Shown: positions 58,760 to 64,000 of the stretch, piece by piece
Numbering within the stretch: the first letter of the stretch is position 1
Layout of the letters: each line of letters begins with the position of its first letter
Assembly (NCBI GenBank): GCA_020635535.1
Contig: JACJZP010000006.1
Location: 1 to 64,000, forward strand
DNA: 64,000 nt
DNA from: Flavobacteriales bacterium
GTDB taxonomy: Bacteria; Bacteroidota; Bacteroidia; UBA10329
Direction: 5' to 3'
Translations under genes and position numbers: made by a program
The notes under the pieces: model-generated
Databases searched by the model: none
Seen by the model: the letters and a program-made list of their open reading frames with translations, nothing else
What the model was told of the DNA's origin: nothing

Positions 58760-59662
58760 GAAATAACCTTGCTTCTTTCTGTCTTCCATTGCCGCTTCAG
58801 AACGCTTGTCATCTGCACGGCCACCACGTTCAGTTACGCGTGTTGATGCTACTTCATCAATAATGGCTTCGAGTGTTGACGCACCAGAAAGAACAGCTCC
58901 CGTACAAGTGGCATCACCGATCGTTCTGAAACGGATCTGCATTTCCTTCACCTCTTCCGTATCTCGTGTCTGAATGAAGTCTGTCTTTCCGAGGATCATT
59001 CCATCCCGCATAAAACACTCGCGTTTGTGACTGAAATACAGGCTTGGAAGTTCAATTCCTTCTAAAAGGATGTACTGCCAGATGTCCATTTCTGTCCAGT
59101 TACTGATCGGGAACACCCGGAAATGCTCGCCCATGTGCTTCTTTCCGTTGAAGATGTTCCAAAGCTCAGGTCGTTGATTCTTCGGATCCCATTGTCCGAA
59201 ATCGTCACGGTGCGAGAAGAAACGCTCCTTCGCGCGCGCCTTTTCCTCATCACGTCTTGCCCCACCGATGGCACAATCGAACTTGCCCGTTTCGATGGCC
59301 TCCAAAAGAGTGACCGTTTGCAAACCGTTTCGACTTGCATTGAAGCCAGTTTCCTCCACAACCTTTCCTTGATCGATGCTATCCTGAACCGAAGCCACAA
59401 TCAGATTCGCCCCCAGTTTCTCCATGTATCTGTCACGGAACTCGATGGTTTCAGGGAAGTTGTGTCCCGTATCCACGTGCATCATCGGAAAGGGGATCTT
59501 GGCTGGCCAAAAAGCCTTGCGTGCCAAATGCGCAACAACGATCGAGTCCTTGCCTCCTGAAAACAAAAGGACAGGGTTTTCGAACTGGGCGGCCACTTCG
59601 CGCAACACGAACATCGACTCCGATTCCAACTCTCTTAGGTGTGATAATTTGTATGATTCCAT
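58757..59662 (-). CDS. cysD: Sulfate adenylyltransferase subunit 2, CysD
   Basis: The catalytic subunit of ATP sulfurylase, forming APS from sulfate and ATP. At 301 aa it has the PP-loop SGGKDSIVVAHLA (35-47), the HVDTGHNFPETIEFRD block (about 62-77) and IGGARRDEEKARAKERFFS (about 132-150). The C-terminus ends GRADDKRSEAAMEDRKKQGYF, as usual for CysD, and its stop codon falls in the inverted repeat of the neighbouring cassette. cysC lies 3 bases upstream. Confidence 0.97.
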   Translation of the reverse strand: MESYKLSHLRELESESMFVLREVAAQFENPVLLFSGGKDSIVVAHLARKAFWPAKIPFPMMHVDTGHNFPETIEFRDRYMEKLGANLIVASVQDSIDQGKVVEETGFNASRNGLQTVTLLEAIETGKFDCAIGGARRDEEKARAKERFFSHRDDFGQWDPKNQRPELWNIFNGKKHMGEHFRVFPISNWTEMDIWQYILLEGIELPSLYFSHKRECFMRDGMILGKTDFIQTRDTEEVKEMQIRFRTIGDATCTGAVLSGASTLEAIIDEVASTRVTERGGRADDKRSEAAMEDRKKQGYF

Positions 59663-59665
59663 ATT

Positions 59666-60265
59666 CTACTTTCTGATGAGCGGCAACACCGCATCAAATA
59701 TCTGTTGGGCACATTCGTCAATTGAACGGCCTACTGTTTTTACATCCAAAAACGGGTTTTCGGGCGCCTCAAAAGGGGCATCCAAACCCGTAAAATTCTT
59801 GATCTGACCAGCACGCGCTTTGGCATAAAGCCCTTTCACATCGCGCTTTTCGCATTCCTCAAATGGTGTGTTGACGAACACTTCCAACATATCATCTCCC
59901 AAAATATCCTTCGCCTGTTGGCGGATGTCTTTGGTTGGGCTCACGAAACAATTCAAAGTCACAATTCCGCAGTCCACAAACAACTTCGATACCTCTGCAA
60001 TTCTCCGAATGTTCTCCTTTCGATCTTCCTCAGAAAAACCAAGATTGTTGTTGATTCCTGAACGAATGTTGTCACCATCCAGAACCTGCGTTAGAATTCC
60101 TTCTTCCGCAAGCAACTTTTCCACCGCTGCCGCGATGGTTGTCTTTCCCGAACCCGAAAGTCCAGTCATCCAAACCACCAAACCCTTCTGGTTCAAAAGG
60201 CTTTCCTTGTCCTCTCGTTGAAGGATGCTGTCGAAGGTTGTGTGAATATTCTCTGGCGTGCTCAT
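59666..60265 (-). CDS. cysC: Adenylylsulfate kinase CysC
   Basis: Phosphorylates APS to PAPS, the sulfate donor. At 199 aa it has P-loop GLSGSGKTT (35-43), the DGDNIRSGINNNLGFSEEDRKENIRR block (about 67-93) and FVSPTKDIRQQAKDIL (about 107-122). It is first in the cysC-cysD-(cassette)-cysN-hldE-epimerase unit, with a TACCTTTG box 10 bases upstream. Because a PAPS-using sulfotransferase is in the same locus and no cysH or sulfite reductase gene is seen, a role in sulfation is more likely than assimilation. Confidence 0.96.
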   Translation of the reverse strand: MSTPENIHTTFDSILQREDKESLLNQKGLVVWMTGLSGSGKTTIAAAVEKLLAEEGILTQVLDGDNIRSGINNNLGFSEEDRKENIRRIAEVSKLFVDCGIVTLNCFVSPTKDIRQQAKDILGDDMLEVFVNTPFEECEKRDVKGLYAKARAGQIKNFTGLDAPFEAPENPFLDVKTVGRSIDECAQQIFDAVLPLIRK

Positions 60266-60275
60266 TTTGGGCGCG

Positions 60276-60283
60276 CAAAGGTA
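60276..60283 (-). promoter_or_regulatory. Candidate -7 box TACCTTTG for the cysC-led operon
   Basis: An exact TAnnTTTG match ending 10 bases before the cysC ATG, giving a very short leader. Confidence 0.5.
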
Positions 60284-60327
60284 CGCAAATGCCTTCGCTT
60301 TACCGAATTCGAACTTATCTCAAGGAA

Positions 60328-60362
60328 GAAGCCCCATTATGCACTTGACATAACAGGGCTTC
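60328..60362 (-). terminator. Hairpin downstream of the T9SS-cargo gene, probable terminator
   Basis: GAAGCCC (60328-60334) pairs with GGGCTTC (60356-60362), and inner TTATG pairs with CATAA after a two-base bulge on each side. It lies 23 bases beyond the stop of the gene at 60385. The T-run is weak. Confidence 0.5.
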
Positions 60363-60384
60363 AGAACACGGAAACGGGGTTGGA

Positions 60385-61554
60385 TTACTTGACCAACTGC
60401 ACTTTTTCGGTCATGAGCTCTCCTGACTGTGTTCTGACTGAAACGAAGTAAACACCGCTTTCCAAACTTGAAAGGTCTGCGTGGATGTGTTCCATCTCAT
60501 CCATGAACAGTTCCACATCATTGGCAATGCCCATCACCAAACGGCCATCAATTCCATACACGTCAATGTTTGCCACATCATCCAGATCCATCATGATATT
60601 CAGATCTAAATGCCCATCTGTTGGGTTCGGATAAGCTGTCAGACCATATTCACCATCAATTTCAGGAGCGGCCAAACGAGAATTACAACCACCCAATTGA
60701 TCGCCATGGTTCAAGTGATCAGCAACTTGGTTGGTGCGAACGCATCTTGTTCTTCCTCTGTGACACACGTAAACCTTACCGTTTCCACAGCGGATGTCGT
60801 TCACTTCCACTGTTACATCATCGGTTGCGGTGTAGCCGTTGAAATCCGTCACAGTTACCGTGTAGGTGGTTGTTGATGTCGGGCAAACGTTAGCTGAAGC
60901 GCTGTTTGAGCCATTGCTCCAACTGTACGTGTATGGCGGAACACCACCGCTTGCAGATGCAGAAAGAGTGGTGCAATTTGAACCGTAGCCGTAGATCACT
61001 TCCACGTCTGGGCCAGCATCCACACTTGGAGAAACGAGGTCAACGATCATGTCTGACTGGCCATTGCAACCATAAGGAGCCACACCAACGCCATCACCTT
61101 CAGCACCCATCAACTCCAACGTATTTGGGAAACCATTGGTGACGAAGCTGAACGCAACGCAATAAGAACCAGGCGTCCCTGAGTTCAACTCAACGTTCGC
61201 CCAGCAGTCATTCCAACTGCTTAGTGGTCTGTCGAAAATCAAATATTCAGGACCATACAAATTATTGTACCCCGTGTAAACTGCTCCTGTGAATGGGCTA
61301 GTAAGCGTAGCTGGGAAACTGGCAACAGTCGCTCCGTTATCCACTTTAACAGCCCACGTACCTGTGTAGCCAACCGCACCGAAATCGTTGCCAGAACGCC
61401 CCGCTCCAACGCAGAACTCAACTGTGAATTCATATTGATTTCCGCCAAGATCGCTCATGGAAACCAGATTAAAATAGGAATTGTGACAGGCCATCGCATC
61501 TGTTCCAACCAGCGCCAGAACCATCATCAACATCGAAATGTAAATCTTCTTCAT
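60385..61554 (-). CDS. Secreted T9SS-cargo protein with PKD/SprB-like repeat (389 aa)
   Basis: A signal peptide (about 1-22, ending GTDAMA) is followed by a Cys-containing beta-domain (about 23-175). A PKD/SprB-type domain comes next (about 180-250; ASASGGVPPYTYSWSNGS, TTTYTVTVTDFNGYTATDDV). A Cys-rich CHRGRTRCVRTNQVADHLNHGDQLGGC segment (about 265-290; the first and last cysteine flank a HLNHGD motif seen in other Bacteroidota surface proteins) precedes the T9SS type A sorting domain (about 305-389; TAYPNPTDGHLDLN, SGVYFVSVRTQSGE). It is predicted to be exported by T9SS to the cell surface. TAAGTTTG lies about 27 bases upstream. Confidence 0.88.
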   Translation of the reverse strand: MKKIYISMLMMVLALVGTDAMACHNSYFNLVSMSDLGGNQYEFTVEFCVGAGRSGNDFGAVGYTGTWAVKVDNGATVASFPATLTSPFTGAVYTGYNNLYGPEYLIFDRPLSSWNDCWANVELNSGTPGSYCVAFSFVTNGFPNTLELMGAEGDGVGVAPYGCNGQSDMIVDLVSPSVDAGPDVEVIYGYGSNCTTLSASASGGVPPYTYSWSNGSNSASANVCPTSTTTYTVTVTDFNGYTATDDVTVEVNDIRCGNGKVYVCHRGRTRCVRTNQVADHLNHGDQLGGCNSRLAAPEIDGEYGLTAYPNPTDGHLDLNIMMDLDDVANIDVYGIDGRLVMGIANDVELFMDEMEHIHADLSSLESGVYFVSVRTQSGELMTEKVQLVK

Positions 61555-61580
61555 AACTCTAAATTTTTGGGATTAGGGTT

Positions 61581-61588
61581 CAAACTTA
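61581..61588 (-). promoter_or_regulatory. Candidate -7 box TAAGTTTG
   Basis: A TAnnTTTG match about 27 bases upstream of the T9SS-cargo ATG at 61554. No -33 TTG at the expected distance. Confidence 0.45.
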
Positions 61589-61740
61589 CCTTGAGGTCGC
61601 AGCTGAATTTTGCCTGATCAAACCGTGGTCGCGCCTCCTGAAACAACTGTAGGCGAATGGCGCACAAGTGTAAATCTGTGCCGAAAACGCAAAATCCGAC
61701 CATCGACCGAAATTGTACATTAGCACCATCAATCTGTAGG

Positions 61741-62643
61741 ATGACGAACAACGAATTGATAGGTCTGAAACGCTCCATCGACCAAGTTGGAGTGGAGGAA
61801 CGAACGGCCCGTTTTCAGACACGGAGCATCAAGAATGCGGCAAAAATTCAGGGGCTGAAAATGGCCTTGAACATGATCGATCTGACCACGCTTGAGGGCA
61901 AGGACACGGAAGGAAAGGTGCGGCAGATGTGCTACAAAGCGGCCCATTTGCACGATGCGCTGCCCGATCTACCAACGGTTGCGGCCGTATGCGTGTACCC
62001 GAATTACGTATCAACTGCGGTCGATGCGCTGAAAGGAACAGGAATCAAAGTCGCTTCCGTTGCAACGGCTTTTCCTTCGGGAAATTCATCGAGAGAGATA
62101 AAATTGGCAGACACCAAGATTGCGGTTGATTCGGGGGCGGACGAAGTGGATATGGTCATCTCGCGGGGCGAATTCCTCTCGGGGAATTTCAGTTTTGTGT
62201 TTGATGAAATCGCGGCCATCAAAGAAGCGTGTGGGAAGGCCCGTTTGAAAGTGATCTTGGAAACAGGTGAACTTTCCACATTGGATAACGTGCGCCACGC
62301 CAGCGACATCGCCATTCTTGCTGGAGCCGATTTCATCAAAACCTCCACAGGAAAGATCAGCCCAGCGGCAACAATGCCCGTATCGCTGGTGATGTTGGAA
62401 GCTATTCGCGACCACTACTACGCTACGGGAAAAATGGTGGGAATGAAGCCTGCAGGCGGCATCAGCAAAGCCAAGTTGGCACTGCATTATTTGGTCATGG
62501 TGAAAGAGACGCTGGGCGATGCATGGCTGAGCAATGAATGGTTCCGTTTCGGGGCCAGCAGCTTGGCCAACGATGTGTTGATGCAACTGGCAAAACAGGC
62601 CGAGGGCCGATATCAAGGATTGGATTATTTCAGTAAAGACTGA
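61741..62643 (+). CDS. deoC: Deoxyribose-phosphate aldolase
   Basis: Cleaves 2-deoxyribose-5-phosphate to glyceraldehyde-3-phosphate and acetaldehyde. ATG at 61741 (MTNNELIGLKRSIDQVGVEE) is preferred to the long frame from 61657. The 300-aa product is the longer, eukaryote-like DeoC form, with NMIDLTTLEGKDTEGKVRQM (about 45-64), AVCVYPNYV, EVDMVISRGEFLSG, the Schiff-base Lys in ADFIKTSTGK (about 200) and GMKPAGGIS (about 240). The stop overlaps the HNH gene as TGATG. The acetaldehyde product is consistent with the aldehyde dehydrogenase gene two genes down. Confidence 0.95.
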   Translation: MTNNELIGLKRSIDQVGVEERTARFQTRSIKNAAKIQGLKMALNMIDLTTLEGKDTEGKVRQMCYKAAHLHDALPDLPTVAAVCVYPNYVSTAVDALKGTGIKVASVATAFPSGNSSREIKLADTKIAVDSGADEVDMVISRGEFLSGNFSFVFDEIAAIKEACGKARLKVILETGELSTLDNVRHASDIAILAGADFIKTSTGKISPAATMPVSLVMLEAIRDHYYATGKMVGMKPAGGISKAKLALHYLVMVKETLGDAWLSNEWFRFGASSLANDVLMQLAKQAEGRYQGLDYFSKD

Positions 62644-63371
62644 TGCACACAAAGTCTCAATTATCGGTTGACCAGTGGATTGAAATTCTTCTGAACGAAG
62701 AAATCACTAAACCATTTGGACTTGAAATTTTGCAGACCATTTACGCATTCGAGAACCATTCTGCCGCAGCAAGTCAAGCCGCAGCAATCATGGGAATTCC
62801 AGGGGAAAAGCCCTGGAGCCAACTGAACTTGGAGATTTGGAGATATGCTGACCGCATAAAGAAACATGAATACCCAATTCAGTTTTCAATTCGAGAAGAT
62901 AACAACAAGGAGAGGTTTTGGGACACATTTTTCAGTAGCGAAGCTGAAGGAAATCTATTCCCTTGGAAACTTTATGATGAGCTGGCTGAAGCTCTGGAAA
63001 AAACCGAGTTAACGGGTGTTGTTCAGTTTCCTGAGGAAATTCCGTTAGACGAAGGGTTGGGTTTGACCGAAGGTGCAAAAAAGACAATCGTAGTGAACGT
63101 TTATGAACGCTCATCCCAAGCAAGAAATGCCTGCATTAAACACTGGGGAACTGATTGTTGTGTTTGTGGAATTGATTTCGGTTCAAAATATGGGGAAATA
63201 GGAAAAGGCTTCATTCACATACATCATCTTACACCTTTGTCATCAATTGAAAAGGATTACGAGATAAACCCGATTGAAGATCTTAGACCTGTTTGCCCAA
63301 ACTGCCACGCCATGTTGCACAAGGAAAACCCACCGCTTTCCATTGAGGCATTGAAGAATTTGATTAATTAG
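62643..63371 (+). CDS. HNH endonuclease (242 aa)
   Basis: The N-terminal part (about 1-130) is helical and of unknown function. The C-terminal HNH fold (about 160-242) has zinc Cys pairs CCVCGID and CPNCHAML, the catalytic HIHHLTPLSSI, and the Asn-containing INPIEDLRPVCPNCHAMLH, an McrA/restriction-associated arrangement. ATG at 62643 overlaps the deoC stop by one base (TGATG), so translation is coupled to deoC. The gene sits between deoC and the aldehyde dehydrogenase, which usually adjoin as a metabolic pair. This suggests an inserted defence or mobile-element-related gene. Confidence 0.88.
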   Translation: MHTKSQLSVDQWIEILLNEEITKPFGLEILQTIYAFENHSAAASQAAAIMGIPGEKPWSQLNLEIWRYADRIKKHEYPIQFSIREDNNKERFWDTFFSSEAEGNLFPWKLYDELAEALEKTELTGVVQFPEEIPLDEGLGLTEGAKKTIVVNVYERSSQARNACIKHWGTDCCVCGIDFGSKYGEIGKGFIHIHHLTPLSSIEKDYEINPIEDLRPVCPNCHAMLHKENPPLSIEALKNLIN

Positions 63372-63381
63372 CCAAAATACG

Positions 63382-64000
63382 ATGGCACAAAAGACAGAAA
63401 ACAAGCTCGATTTCGGTTCAAAATGGGAGTACGCGGCTGCGCCTGAAAGTGCCGACCACGCCTCCATCATGGACGAATACGGGCTTTATATCAACGGCAA
63501 ATTTGTGAAGGCCGAGGGTGGAAAGAAGTTCGCTTCCATCAACCCGAGCAACGACCAGCACATTGCCTATTTCGCGGAAGCGTCTGACAACGATGTGGAT
63601 AAGGCGGTGAAGGCTGCGCGAAAGGCGTACAAGGAAGTTTGGAGCGTGATGCCCGCGAAGGAGCGCGCCAAGTACATTTTCCGCATTGCGCGGTTGATAC
63701 AGGAACGCGCGCGTGAGTTTGCCGTTCTGGAAAGTATGGATGGCGGCAAGCCGATCCGTGAGAGCCGCGATATTGACATTCCGCTGGCGGCCAACCACTT
63801 TTTCTACTACGCTGGCTGGGCCGATAAATTGGAATACGCTTTCCCAGGAAAGAAAATTGAGCCTGTTGGCGTGGCGGGACAGATCATTCCGTGGAATTTC
63901 CCGTTGCTGATGGCCGCTTGGAAACTTGCGCCAGCGTTGGCCTGCGGAAACACGGTTGTGCTGAAACCAGCCGAAACCACTCCGCTCACAGCCATGAAAT
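63382..64000 (+). CDS. Aldehyde dehydrogenase, 3' end cut off by window edge
   Basis: ATG at 63382 starts an open frame that reaches the right edge (about 206 codons visible). It shows the N-terminal ALDH family pattern: YGLYINGKFVKAEGGKKF (about 33-50), SINPSNDQHIAYFAEAS, IRESRDIDIPLAANHFFYYAGW (about 125-145) and the NAD-binding PWNFPLLMAAWKLAPALACG (about 171-190) followed by NTVVLKPAETTPL. The catalytic Glu and Cys are beyond the edge. In deoC operons such enzymes typically oxidise acetaldehyde released from deoxyribose-phosphate. The start lies 10 bases after the HNH stop. Confidence 0.93.
   Translation, partial: MAQKTENKLDFGSKWEYAAAPESADHASIMDEYGLYINGKFVKAEGGKKFASINPSNDQHIAYFAEASDNDVDKAVKAARKAYKEVWSVMPAKERAKYIFRIARLIQERAREFAVLESMDGGKPIRESRDIDIPLAANHFFYYAGWADKLEYAFPGKKIEPVGVAGQIIPWNFPLLMAAWKLAPALACGNTVVLKPAETTPLTAMK

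Overview
This window is a chromosomal segment from a member of the Bacteroidota, most likely a Flavobacteriales-type gliding or marine/freshwater lineage. The evidence is the full-length type IX secretion (T9SS) translocon gene sprA, three secreted proteins with T9SS C-terminal sorting domains (YPNP motif), Omp28 and DUF6029-type proteins, TonB paralogues, and many candidate -7 promoter boxes of the Bacteroidota TAnnTTTG type. I found no rRNA, tRNA, transposase, phage or CRISPR.

Layout. (1) 1-2.6 kb is an accessory, repeat-rich edge: a truncated gene, a 57-residue ORF, two copies of a 26-bp repeat, a pyrimidine tract, a 20-bp palindrome, a 12-unit heptamer array, a small XRE regulator and a signal-less protein with a carboxypeptidase-regulatory domain. 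(2) 2.6-16.5 kb, minus strand, is the gliding/T9SS neighbourhood ruvA-sprA-gcvH-vanZ-tonB-tonB and two tandem RemB-type barrels. (3) 16.6-31 kb holds a SIRT5-like deacylase, T9SS cargo, an envelope operon (TlpA, DUF6029, Omp28 lipoprotein, beta-barrel, ubiX), a FrnE/DsbA-like protein, a FadL-like barrel, queG, a GxxExxY gene between inverted repeats, and ruvB. (4) 31-37 kb holds an M16 peptidase, tadA and aspS. (5) 36.8-60.3 kb is a large polysaccharide locus. (6) 60.3-64 kb holds T9SS cargo, deoC, an HNH endonuclease and a truncated aldehyde dehydrogenase.

The most interesting system is the polysaccharide locus. On the plus strand, directly behind aspS, are a plant-like GDP-mannose 3,5-epimerase and Wza/Wzc export genes. 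Converging on them from the minus strand is cysC-cysD-(four-helix-bundle gene)-cysN-hldE-uronate epimerase, then fcl-gmd-flippase-two acyltransferases-polymerase-GT2, a sulfotransferase, two GT4 enzymes, a polyprenyl-phosphate sugar transferase and a Wzi-like barrel. A PAPS-generating cassette, a sulfotransferase, and routes to GDP-L-fucose and GDP-L-galactose/L-gulose in one locus predict a sulfated, acylated, L-sugar-rich surface or exopolysaccharide. Two other genes (GxxExxY and four-helix-bundle) look like small inserted cassettes bounded by inverted repeats.

Start sites were moved inward from the longest open frame where a signal peptide, family N-terminus or overlap with the neighbour favoured it. 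One gene (VanZ-like) has to be extended upstream to a CTG codon overlapping the gcvH stop.
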